8,579 nucleotides of DNA from an uncultured Candidatus Altimarinota bacterium (GTDB lineage: Bacteria > Patescibacteriota > Gracilibacteria > BD1-5 > UBA6164). The DNA lies in NCBI GenBank assembly GCA_938015605.1, contig CALLPO010000006.1:1-8579 (forward strand), written 5' to 3'. The position numbers and the translations under genes were made by a program. The notes below the pieces were generated by a model. That model saw only the letters and a program-made list of their open reading frames with translations, did not search any database and had not been told where the DNA came from. The stretch's first letter is position 1, and every line of letters starts with the position of its first letter. Shown one piece after another: positions 1 through 6,297 of this stretch.

Positions 1-451
1 AGGTTGACCAAAGGGTGATGCTGGTCTGACTGGTAGAAAAATTATTGTTGATACATATGGATGAATTGGTAGACACTGAGGTTGAGCTTTTTCTTGAAAA
101 GACCCATCTAAAGTAGATAGAAGTGGAGCATATATTGCTCGATATGTTGCTAAAAATATTGTGGCTTCATGAGTATGTGATAAATGTGAAGTACAACTCT
201 GATATGCTATCTGAGTAGCTGAACCAGTTTCAATAAATGTAAATTGTTTTGGAACTGAAAAAGTAGAAACAACTTTAATTATAGATGCTGTAAGAAAGAA
301 TTTTGATCTAACTCCAGACTGAATTATTAAAACTCTAGACTTAAAAAAACCAATTTTTCAAAAAACAGCAACTTACTGACATTTTGGAAGAGATGATGTG
401 AGTTGGGAAAAGACTGATAAAAAAGAAGTATTTGAAAAATTGATGAAATAA
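1..451 (+). CDS. metK: S-adenosylmethionine synthetase, C-terminal part (5' end outside window)
   Basis: MetK makes S-adenosylmethionine from methionine and ATP in the cytosol. The visible 149 codons (frame from position 2) match the C-terminal third of the enzyme. They include GLTGRKIIVDTYGG, the glycine-rich RHGGGAFSGKDPSKVDRS stretch that carries ATP/phosphate-binding residues, AYIARYVAKNIVASG, and the IGVAEPVSINV strand. The 20 glycines seen are split about evenly between TGA and GGN codons. TGA encodes the second Gly of TYGG, two of the three Gly in RHGGG, and the Gly of SGKDPSK, all conserved in the family. The gene ends in TAA at 449-451, directly at the foot of a terminator palindrome. 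Upstream sequence is missing, so start and promoter cannot be judged. SAM made by this enzyme is the cofactor of the methylthiotransferase at 2871-4166. Identification is secure. Confidence 0.97.
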
Positions 452-489
452 AAAAATAGCTTTTAGTTTAAACTAAAAGCTATTTTTTT
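451..489. terminator. Bidirectional rho-independent terminator between convergent genes
   Basis: A perfect 13+13 nt palindrome (arms 457-469 and 470-482) is flanked by an A-run at 451-456 and a T-run at 483-489. Each strand therefore reads stem followed by U-tract. It terminates metK on the + strand and the five-gene unit on the - strand. The left edge touches the metK TAA. The TAG stop of the - strand gene (482-480) lies inside one arm. Confidence 0.9.
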
Positions 490-1016
490 ATTTCAATGTA
501 TTCCATATATCCTCCTACTTCATTCCTGGTTCATGAGAGTCTAATTTTTCAAGAGATTATATGATTTATTATAATTTCAGCATCTAATGAAACATCAGGA
601 TAGATATTTTGCAATAGCTTATCGTTTGTTTCTATATTAAAACTAGGAAGCCCATAATTCATTGCTAAATCACGTAAAAAATCATATCAGTCACAATAAA
701 AATTGTATATTTCTTGAAGTGCAGATATTTCATTCCCATCTCTTTTCATTATTGATGTTAATGACTTAATCATTTCTCTAGTATCAACAAGGGAAGATAC
801 TTTATTATTATCAACATATCACTCTACTAAAATTCGTAGAGAGTATTTAAAACTTGGTGTTGAATAATCAAGACTTAGTATAGATGTAAATATATCTTGA
901 GTGAAAAAGGTTTCCAGAGTTTTTTCATTATATATCCATTTTTCAAAATCACTTGAAGATAATTCTCATGTTAATAGATTAATATATTTTTCTTCAAATA
1001 AAGTTAATGCTTGCAT
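480..1016 (-). CDS. Hypothetical 178-aa soluble protein, last gene of the minus-strand unit
   Basis: I do not recognise this family. The protein starts MQALTLFEEKYINLLTGELS and ends in EYIEIKK. It is acidic, rich in Leu/Ile/Glu, has no signal peptide or membrane segment, and looks largely helical. The N-terminal pattern, with FEKWIY near residues 24-29, loosely recalls small helical immunity-type proteins, but this is only an impression. Five glycines (residues 17, 66, 110, 156, 162) are TGA, and the gene ends in TAG, the only TAG stop in the window. ATG at 1016-1014 is the first start after an in-frame TAA at 1037-1035, and no Shine-Dalgarno sequence precedes it. It lies 53 nt downstream of the AMMECR1-domain gene, the widest gap in the unit. 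Its stop sits inside the shared terminator. Confidence 0.78.
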
Positions 1017-1069
1017 CTTATTTAGGTGTGAAAATTATTTTTCTGAATTTATCTTATAAAGAAGAAATT

Positions 1070-1627
1070 TTAATAATCTCTCTCTACAATTGTTTCAATT
1101 TCATAGATAATATATTTATCTTCTTCAAACTGCTCTTCTAACTTAGCAGAAAGAATATCTTGATAATCATTACCTGAAACTACTTTAGGGTCTATATTAG
1201 GGAGAATAGTAGCTGTTTTGCTGTAATCTTTTTTAATAACTATTACTCAGTTTTTTATTGGATCAATTCTTGCTAGCGTTTCTATTCAATCTTTTGCCTG
1301 CTCAGGAGTTCTTGAAACTACTTTTCTATTTTTAATAAAATCAACCCTGAGCTTTATATCATTTTTTTCTCAAATGGTTAATGGAGAGAACCTAGAATCT
1401 TTTGAAATAGCTTGGATAGTATTCGCTATAAGCTCTTCTGCAATTGAGCCTAAAACATCTTTAATATTACCTGCACTTCATCTTACTTCTCATTTAAGAA
1501 AAAGAGTCACAAAACAACTTCATTTTGTAGAAGCTAATTCCTCATTTGCAAGTGTAATCTCTGTAATGTCTGGAACTGACATTTTACTTAAGTAAAAGTC
1601 TAGAGTTTGTTGTACAATTGAAATCAT
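1070..1627 (-). CDS. AMMECR1-domain protein (AmmeMemoRadiSam system protein A-like)
   Basis: The 185-aa protein matches the AMMECR1 fold over its length. It has SCFVTLFLKGEVRGSAGNI at residues 37-55, DSRFSPLT at 77-84, an LRVDFI strand in place of the usual IEVSVL, NGVIVIKKDYSKTATILPNI at 126-145, and a C-terminal YEIETIVE strand. The biochemical role of AMMECR1 proteins is not settled. In many bacteria and archaea they are encoded with MEMO and a radical-SAM protein. Here the family's RGCIG signature reads R49-G50-S51-A52-G53, so the conserved cysteine is replaced by serine. Six glycines are TGA, including G36 before the conserved strand and G50 of the signature. The gene starts 13 nt after the six-helix membrane protein stops. 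It is soluble with no signal peptide. Family assignment rests on motif order recalled from memory and is fairly sure. Confidence 0.85.
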
Positions 1628-1640
1628 ATTTTTTAGTGTT

Positions 1641-2390
1641 TTATATTAAATTTTTTTCTTCCTGAAGTCTAAGTTCTTCTTTTTCTTCCATTTCAATCTG
1701 GTAGAATATATCTCCAAGAGGGTCTTGATTACTAACAAGATGGAATTTGTAATAAGCAATTTCAAAAATTTGTTTGAAGAATGTAATAGCAAAATTTACA
1801 ATTGGAAGGATCACAACAAGAGATATAAGTTTAGCTGTTCAAGGAGAGAATGATGAGAATATTATTATAGAAAGAATAGAAGCTAGAAATAATCCAATAA
1901 AACTTCAATATATTCCTATTAAAATATGTCTATAATTATTCATTATTTCTAAAATAATACTAGTTCCAAAACTGACTATGAGTGTATGAATGATAAAAAT
2001 ATACATTATGTATTCATATTTAACCATTCAAAGAGATATATATATTGGAGTAAAAAACACATATGATAATACTCAAAAGAAAGCTATTTGACCAAATATA
2101 ACAACACTCTTCTTATATCTTTCTGGTGATGTGAGGTTCATAAATAAATATGTAAGAAACATAGATATGCTTGTACCAACTAGAGTAATAAGTGATAGAA
2201 TTAATGGGAAAATTGACCCAGTTTCTTTGGTGAGAGCTGATGTTTCAAATGTACCTGAAATATTGAGTGTTCCTGATGAGAAGAATGTAATTACAAGAAT
2301 TAACAGACTTCATAAAAAACCTGCAATAAATGCTCAAAGAGAGCTTACAAGTATATCTTGAAAAATTATTTTTCTAGGTCCAAAACTCAT
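1641..2390 (-). CDS. Six-helix integral membrane protein, unknown function
   Basis: I do not recognise this family. The 249-aa protein has about six hydrophobic helices near residues 15-37, 60-84, 95-118, 127-148, 155-178 and 186-206. A short soluble C-terminal tail follows and ends in a charged, Glu/Lys-rich stretch (about 232-247) that is likely cytoplasmic. There is no obvious transporter signature or catalytic motif. Glycines 19, 27, 106, 120, 162 and 184 are TGA. The start ATG (2390-2388) lies 11 nt after the lspA stop, and the stop TAA lies 13 nt before the AMMECR1-domain gene, so it is surely co-transcribed with both. No Shine-Dalgarno sequence is visible. A role in envelope biology would be a guess from lspA alone. 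Confidence 0.88.
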
Positions 2391-2401
2391 GAGTGTATGG
2401 A

Positions 2402-2869
2402 TTATTTTTTATTATAGTAATAGTATATCAGAAAGAGTGCTCAAATGCTAATAAAACTATCTGCTAAATTAAATATAGAAAAATATTTAACTCAGATAAA
2501 ATCAATAACTCTCTCATTAACAACTCTCTCAACTCAGTTTCAAATAGCTCAAGCTAGAATAAGTCAAAAGGAGACTTGTAATATATTTTGTTTTTTGGTA
2601 TCTTTTTCTTGTTTTAATTCCTCTCTATAATAATAATAAATTCAAATAATCAAAGCAATTGTTCAAGTTTTGAGTAGCCAAAAGGGAACTTTTATGCCAA
2701 ATGCAATTCAAGAATTGTAAGCCAAGTCTAAATATATGTTATCTCAAACAATAGGTAAAGCTTTTATCTTACAAGATTCTAGTAGACATGTTGGTGTAAA
2801 ATAATCTTGAGCAACATATTTAGTTACCCAATCTAGTATTAATCAGATAATGAGAGTAATATAGAACAT
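2402..2869 (-). CDS. lspA: Lipoprotein signal peptidase (signal peptidase II)
   Basis: LspA is an integral membrane aspartyl protease that removes the signal peptide of prolipoproteins after they are lipid-modified. The 155-aa length is typical. Family motifs are in order: LDWVTK (residues 12-17, conserved Asp13), YNSGIAFG (51-58), LAGAIGNGVER (105-115), VIDFI with catalytic Asp123, and YFSIFNLADSFI with the second catalytic Asp137 (129-140). Hydrophobic helices lie near 2-20, 66-81, 99-112 and 138-152. Of 12 glycines, 11 are TGA and one is GGC, so under the standard code almost nothing of this gene would be called. The ATG follows the methylthiotransferase stop by a single base. Substrate lipoproteins and Lgt are not encoded in the window. 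Identification is secure. Confidence 0.96.
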
Positions 2870-2870
2870 A

Positions 2871-4166
2871 TTATTTTAATTTTCAAATTACGATTTCATT
2901 TTTATTCACTTCTCAAGAAATTATTTCAAAATTTGTTTCATCAGCTTCAATATAATTTTGTGTCCATCATTTCCATGTTATATTTTCTCAATCTTTTTTT
3001 ACAACTTCTATTAACACGGCTAACTGCTTTCATTTTTGTGACTCAACAAAAGCTTCTCTTGTTTCTTCTCAAGTTGCTAGGAGAGCCTGCATTCTTACTT
3101 TTTTAACTTTTCCATCAACCTGATTTTCCATATCTCAAGCAGGGACGCTTTCTCACATATCATGTCCAGAAAAGGGGAAGGCGTGAAGTTTAGTAATTCA
3201 GTAATTTTTTACTAAATCTAGTGTATCATTGTAATCTTGATCAGTTTCTCCAGGGAAACCAACAATAATATCAGCTCAAATTGATATAGAAACTCAGTCT
3301 TCTCTTTTTATAGCAAGAGTTTTTTTGAGAGTTTCTCTCATATATTCTCAATTATAGTGACGTTTCATTCATTTGAGTACAGATGTACTTCAAGATTGGA
3401 CTGAATAGTGAAAATGAGGGTATATTCTTGTCTTTGCGAAAACTTTAAAACAATCCTCGGTAATAAATTCAGGTCACATAGAACTAATTCTTATTCTAGG
3501 AATAGTTGAATTATCAAGCAAGTAGTTGAGAAGTTCAGCTAATCTAGATTTTCAAATATCATTGGTAGTATCAAGTCACCATGCTGAAAGATTAATTCAA
3601 GTCAGAACCACTTCTTTTCAACCAGTTTTTTCAAAATCAAGTACTTCTTCTAAAATATCTTCCTTAGATCTAGAGAAATGTCTTCATCTTTTGATAACAG
3701 TAAGACAAAAAGTACAAAAACTATCACAACCTCATTGAATAAGGATGAATTTTTTTGTATAGATTCCGCTAAATTTTGAACCAATATTTTGAATCTTAGC
3801 TTTTGAAATTTGCTTTTGCTTAACTGTTTGAGTTTTTTCTGCAGCAATTTTAGTGTCTACTTCATTTGGATCTTCTCACAAAATAACAATTCTTCATTTG
3901 AACTTATCAAGTTCAGGATAGAGTTCAAAAAAGTCTTCTTGAGCTCTTCAATCTTTAAAAGCTCAGCATCCACTAATAAACATTTTTTTCTCACTTGAAA
4001 ATTCTTTAAAGCTATCTTTCACAAACTTTATCCATTTCCTTTTTGCATTATCTGTGACTACACAGCTAGCAATAAATAGTCCATTTTCATCTTTTAATTT
4101 CTCTGAATTGAGCCATTTATCCGTATAGTATTTATTTACCTTACAACCAAAAACTTTATATTCCAC
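2871..4166 (-). CDS. mtaB: MtaB-type tRNA methylthiotransferase (radical SAM)
   Basis: This family adds a methylthio group to modified A37 next to the anticodon, using two [4Fe-4S] clusters and SAM. The 431-aa protein has the N-terminal UPF0004 domain with its three cluster cysteines: C8 in FGCKVNKYYTD, C35 in ASCVVTDNAKRK and C67 in SGCGAF. The radical-SAM motif CDSFCTFC (C147, C151, C154) follows. Further landmarks are VLTGINLS (187-194), YSVQSGSTSVLKGMKRHY (254-271) and DIIVGFPGET (299-308). A C-terminal TRAM-like region ends the protein. FGCKVN and the overall pattern fit MtaB (t6A to ms2t6A) better than MiaB or RimO. The start is GTG: an in-frame TAA lies two codons upstream (4172-4170), and the next Met (residue 62) would delete the first domain. 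It is first in the five-gene unit. Over twenty glycines are TGA. Confidence 0.94.
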
Positions 4167-4200
4167 TTGTTATATTTTCTTATATATTTAAATTTTTAGT

Positions 4201-4228
4201 ATTGTATTTATAAAAAATAAAAAATCTA
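4201..4228 (-). promoter_or_regulatory. Possible promoter of the five-gene minus-strand unit
   Basis: On the - strand, TACAAT (4206-4201) matches a -10 box at five of six positions. It sits 16 nt from TAGATT (4228-4223), a poor -35. Transcription would start about 28 nt before the GTG start. The region is very AT-rich, so chance matches are likely. Only the position upstream of the first gene supports it. Confidence 0.3.
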
Positions 4229-4241
4229 GGTAATATTATTT

Positions 4242-4269
4242 TTGATTTTTATTTTATTTTCCATATTCT
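4242..4269 (+). promoter_or_regulatory. Possible promoter of the small membrane-protein gene
   Basis: TTGATT (4242-4247) and TATTCT (4264-4269) are 16 nt apart and each matches consensus at four of six positions. They lie a suitable distance upstream of the gene at 4304. The match is weak and the background is AT-rich. Confidence 0.25.
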
Positions 4270-4281
4270 GTTTTTACAGAA
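4266..4281 (+). other. Short hairpin upstream of the small membrane-protein gene
   Basis: TTCTGT (4266-4271) and ACAGAA (4276-4281) form a 6-bp stem with a TTTT loop, just before the strong ribosome-binding site. It may be part of the 5' leader or chance. It is too small to call a riboswitch. Confidence 0.25.
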
Positions 4282-4290
4282 ACAAAAATA

Positions 4291-4299
4291 GAGAGGGGG
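4291..4299 (+). promoter_or_regulatory. Strong ribosome-binding site (GAGAGGGGG)
   Basis: A purine-rich Shine-Dalgarno-like run ends 4 nt before the ATG at 4304. No other gene in this window has a comparable site, so it stands out and supports translation of the small ORF behind it. Confidence 0.55.
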
Positions 4300-4303
4300 A
4301 TAA

Positions 4304-4537
4304 ATGGAATATTTAATGATAGTTTTTGCTATATTTTTAGGTGTTTACATATTAGGTGTCATAGTTTGTTTATGTTTAACTATCTTTGATTGTTGTACAT
4401 CTAAACAAACTAATGCAGATGTTGACCATAGTGTTATTATAGATAGTGTGTATGGTATAATAATTATTTGGAGAAGAATCATTTGTAATGAGAAGTCTCC
4501 AGTTAAAATTGCAATACTTAGTTTTTTATTCCTGTAA
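4304..4537 (+). CDS. Small cysteine-rich membrane protein, 77 aa, unknown function
   Basis: No family is recognised. The start MEYLMIVFAIFLGVYILGVIVCLCLTIF is a membrane helix (about residues 4-27). A short polar stretch with C30-C31 follows, then a hydrophobic patch near 44-56, basic WRRIICNEKSPVK, and a hydrophobic C-terminus. There are five cysteines (22, 24, 30, 31, 61). Its three glycines are all GGT, with no in-frame TGA, unlike every other protein gene here. It also has the window's only strong Shine-Dalgarno sequence. It is flanked by the divergent methylthiotransferase gene and followed by a hairpin terminator. Reality as a gene is supported by the ribosome-binding site, the hydrophobic pattern and its own transcription-unit context. 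A chance open frame in AT-rich DNA is still possible. Confidence 0.58.
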   Translation: MEYLMIVFAIFLGVYILGVIVCLCLTIFDCCTSKQTNADVDHSVIIDSVYGIIIIWRRIICNEKSPVKIAILSFLFL

Positions 4538-4563
4538 AAGAGGAGTAGATTACAACTAAATAA

Positions 4564-4591
4564 AAAGAGAGTGATGAAAATCGCTCTCTTT
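4564..4591. terminator. Hairpin terminator between convergent genes
   Basis: A 12-bp stem (4564-4575 with 4580-4591, one G·T pair) closes a GAAA tetraloop. On the - strand the stem runs into a T-rich tract (CTTTTTATTTA), giving a good terminator for the channel-like gene. On the + strand the following tract is less T-rich, so termination of the small gene is less certain. Confidence 0.8.
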
Positions 4592-4607
4592 AAAATTATA
4601 TTATTTT

Positions 4608-5375
4608 TTATTTCCTAAAACTCTCAAGTATCTCTTTAGCAATACCTTTTCATCATAAACCAAAAGCGAGACCTCAAGCAATGGTAAGCATTGATATAAA
4701 TCAGACTAAGATAATTTTAATAATAGAGTCATCAACTATTTGGGTATATTGAAGCACAAGCATAAGTGTGAAAAATAGGATAATTATTTTAGCACCTGAA
4801 GCTATAATTTTACCTGTCTTTTGCTTAGCAAGACTCATTGGGTGGTACACAATATCATAGACAAAGTTAGAGAACCTAATACCAAAAAATCATATAATAA
4901 TTCAAAGAAATAGTTTTGGAAGATAACCAATTAGTTGTCATAGTGCCTCTTCAACTTCATCAATACCAATGATTACAATTGAAATTCTAAAGAATACTAA
5001 AACGATATAGTATCCAATAGCTTTGGCAATCATTTTATCAATTTGAATTTTTCTTCAAAGTTTTTCAGAAAGAGTTGGTTTTTTATAGTTTTCATCATCT
5101 TTATGTTCTTCAGCTTCTTTTCTATCGTCTTCATCATCATCAAAATCAAGGTCAAGCTTATCAAGAAGCTCAAGTATTTTAAATCTTTTAAAAAGATAAA
5201 TTACCAATTTATACGTTAGTATAGCTATAAAAATTCATAGAACAAAAACAATAAGAGCACCAATTAAATACGGTCAGATTTCCACAAGTTTATCATAGAT
5301 ATCCTCTTTTAGTTTTGCTTGGAGCTGATCAAAAAGTTCAAAAAAATTATTTGCCTGAATTGTACTTCCTGTCAT
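4608..5375 (-). CDS. Mechanosensitive-channel-like membrane protein (TM-helix repeat type)
   Basis: The 255-aa protein has about five membrane helices, near residues 36-60, 119-138, 148-170, 191-210 and 219-241. The last ends in GLGGKGIAKEIL (239-250), the glycine-rich pore-helix signature shared by MscS-related channels and the conserved TM-helix family. Unlike a full MscS protein it stops five residues later, so the cytoplasmic beta/vestibule domain is absent. A very acidic soluble loop (about 74-95, DFDDDEDDRKEAEE in its core) separates helices one and two. Ten glycines are TGA, including the paired G241-G242. The probable role is an ion or osmotic channel, or a small membrane scaffold of that fold. 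The ATG at 5375-5373 has no Shine-Dalgarno sequence. The gene stands alone, divergent from the tRNA and convergent with the small gene. Confidence 0.82.
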
Positions 5376-5392
5376 ATTGTATTGAGTAACAT

Positions 5393-5398
5393 ATTATA
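5393..5398 (-). promoter_or_regulatory. Possible -10 box of the channel-like gene
   Basis: A perfect TATAAT on the - strand lies 17 nt upstream of the ATG at 5375. No convincing -35 box is seen. It may be chance in a TA-repeat-rich stretch. Confidence 0.3.
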
Positions 5399-5441
5399 TA
5401 TATTACATAGTAGCATATTTTATGAAAAATCAAAAATAAAT

Positions 5442-5469
5442 TTGACTAAAGAGGCTTTTTTTATAGAAT
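5442..5469 (+). promoter_or_regulatory. Promoter of tRNA-Gly(UCA)
   Basis: TTGACT (5442-5447) and TAGAAT (5464-5469) each match sigma-70-type consensus at five of six positions with a 16-nt spacer. The predicted start near 5476 gives a leader of about 30 nt before the mature tRNA 5' end at 5506. It is among the best promoter-like matches in the window. Confidence 0.6.
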
Positions 5470-5505
5470 TCAGCTTGCTATCATACCTTGGTAGTGAAAC
5501 AATTT

Positions 5506-5584
5506 GCGGGGGTAACATAATAGAGTGAGTGTACTAAGGCTTCAACCCTTGGGTGTGCGAGTTCAAACCTCGTCCCCCGCTCCA
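5506..5584 (+). tRNA. tRNA-Gly with anticodon UCA (decodes UGA as glycine), CCA encoded
   Basis: The 7-bp acceptor stem pairs 5506-5512 with 5574-5580. Discriminator T is at 5581 and CCA at 5582-5584. The T arm pairs 5557-5561 with 5569-5573 around the loop TTCAAAC. The anticodon loop CTTCAAC (5540-5546) places anticodon TCA at 5542-5544 behind the standard U33, and the variable loop is short. G1-C72, C2-G71, G3-C70, U73 and C35 keep the known bacterial tRNA-Gly identity pattern, which argues for charging with glycine. The short variable arm and 7-bp acceptor exclude selenocysteine tRNA. The D arm is odd: ACAT (5515-5518) pairs with GTGT (5529-5532), the loop lacks a GG dinucleotide, and the anticodon stem can extend to 6 bp (5534-5552). 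It reads the many in-frame TGA codons of all the neighbouring long genes. It has its own promoter and terminator. Confidence 0.93.
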
Positions 5585-5597
5585 TTTCATAAAAAAT

Positions 5598-5626
5598 AAA
5601 AAATTGCTGTTAAAAGCAATTTTTTT
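5598..5626 (+). terminator. Rho-independent terminator after the tRNA
   Basis: The stem 5600-5608 pairs perfectly with 5615-5623 (AAAATTGCT / AGCAATTTT) around a 6-nt loop and continues into a T-run to 5626. It lies 14 nt after the encoded CCA, so the tRNA is a single-gene unit. Confidence 0.85.
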
Positions 5627-5630
5627 GATT

Positions 5631-5659
5631 TTTAAAAACTTAAGAGTATGTTCTACAAT
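5631..5659 (+). promoter_or_regulatory. Possible promoter of the seven-helix protein / ITPase unit
   Basis: TACAAT (5654-5659, five of six) lies 17 nt after TTTAAA (5631-5636, four of six). The start would be near 5666, 16 nt before the ATG. Because the tRNA terminator sits just upstream, a new promoter is expected here. Confidence 0.4.
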
Positions 5660-5681
5660 GTAAAATTGATAACTTAATAAA

Positions 5682-6275
5682 ATGATGGAAGGATTTGATT
5701 ATAAAATACTTATTGGAGTCATAACTGTGTTTGTAGTTTTTTATTGATATATCAAATACATAATTGATATTCTAAAATGAAAAACTAAACCACATGTATA
5801 CAGTTGGGTAGTATTTTTTATTATGGCAAGTATATCTTTCCTTATCATGAAAAATGATGGATCTTGACCCTGAGCATGGTCAATTGGAGCATCTACAATT
5901 ACAACATTAATAATTGCAATTCTTGCGTTTTTCTATGGTACAAAAAATATAACAAAAAGTGATACTGTTTCTTTTGTTTTAGCATTGCTAACTATTATTG
6001 TTTATATTCAAGTATCAAATCCTATTTATGCACTTGTGCTTGTTTTATTTATAACGAGCCTGGCTTTTTATCCTACTTTTAGAAAAAGCTATTATCAACC
6101 CTGAGAAGAAACACTTATAGCATATGTACTGGCTTGATGAAGAATGTTTGTCTGAATCTTTGCTATATACCATTTCTCTATACTAACAGTTGTGTATCCT
6201 GCTTTTTTGGTAATAATAAACTCTGCATTAGTTGTTCTTATTCTAGTGAGAAAAAAGCAGTTAAATATTTCATAA
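5682..6275 (+). CDS. Seven-helix membrane protein with a GKTKPHVYSW motif
   Basis: The 197-aa protein has about seven hydrophobic segments (near 8-30, 38-56, 66-85, 95-110, 113-130, 144-164, 167-189) and a short basic C-terminus (RKKQLNIS). After helix one the sequence YIIDILKGKTKPHVYSW (26-42) resembles a motif of uncharacterised small membrane proteins distantly like PQ-loop/SemiSWEET transporters. I infer a transporter-like fold but no substrate. Eight glycines are TGA, including G33 in the motif, the SGPG pair G62/G64 and the double G152-G153. Two ATGs are adjacent (5682 and 5685) and either could start; the first is used here. No Shine-Dalgarno sequence is visible. The ITPase-family gene follows after 22 nt and is probably co-transcribed. 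Confidence 0.88.
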
Positions 6276-6297
6276 TTTATATATTAATAATTTGGAT

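Noticed and set aside
1374..2361. Plus-strand open frames inside the minus-strand unit (1374-1595, 2131-2361)
   Set aside because: They are antisense shadows of the AMMECR1-domain and six-helix protein genes, with no ribosome-binding site or recognisable product.
2445..3998. Plus-strand open frames at 2445-2630, 3526-3738 and 3810-3998, and a minus-strand one at 3650-3847
   Set aside because: The first is antisense to lspA. The others overlap the methylthiotransferase gene in wrong frames. The real reading frame carries all family motifs.
4167..4303. Riboswitch or attenuator in the divergent AT-rich gap
   Set aside because: Only one 6-bp hairpin is seen, with no conserved aptamer-like pattern. 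It is better described as a promoter region.
5319..5528. Plus-strand open frame running from the channel-like gene into the tRNA
   Set aside because: It overlaps the start of a real minus-strand gene and the tRNA, and has no ribosome-binding site.
5506..5584. UCA anticodon could mean a selenocysteine tRNA
   Set aside because: The acceptor stem has 7 bp and the variable loop is only about 5 nt. Selenocysteine tRNAs have a long acceptor/T domain and a long variable arm. In-frame TGA is also far too frequent and falls on glycine positions.
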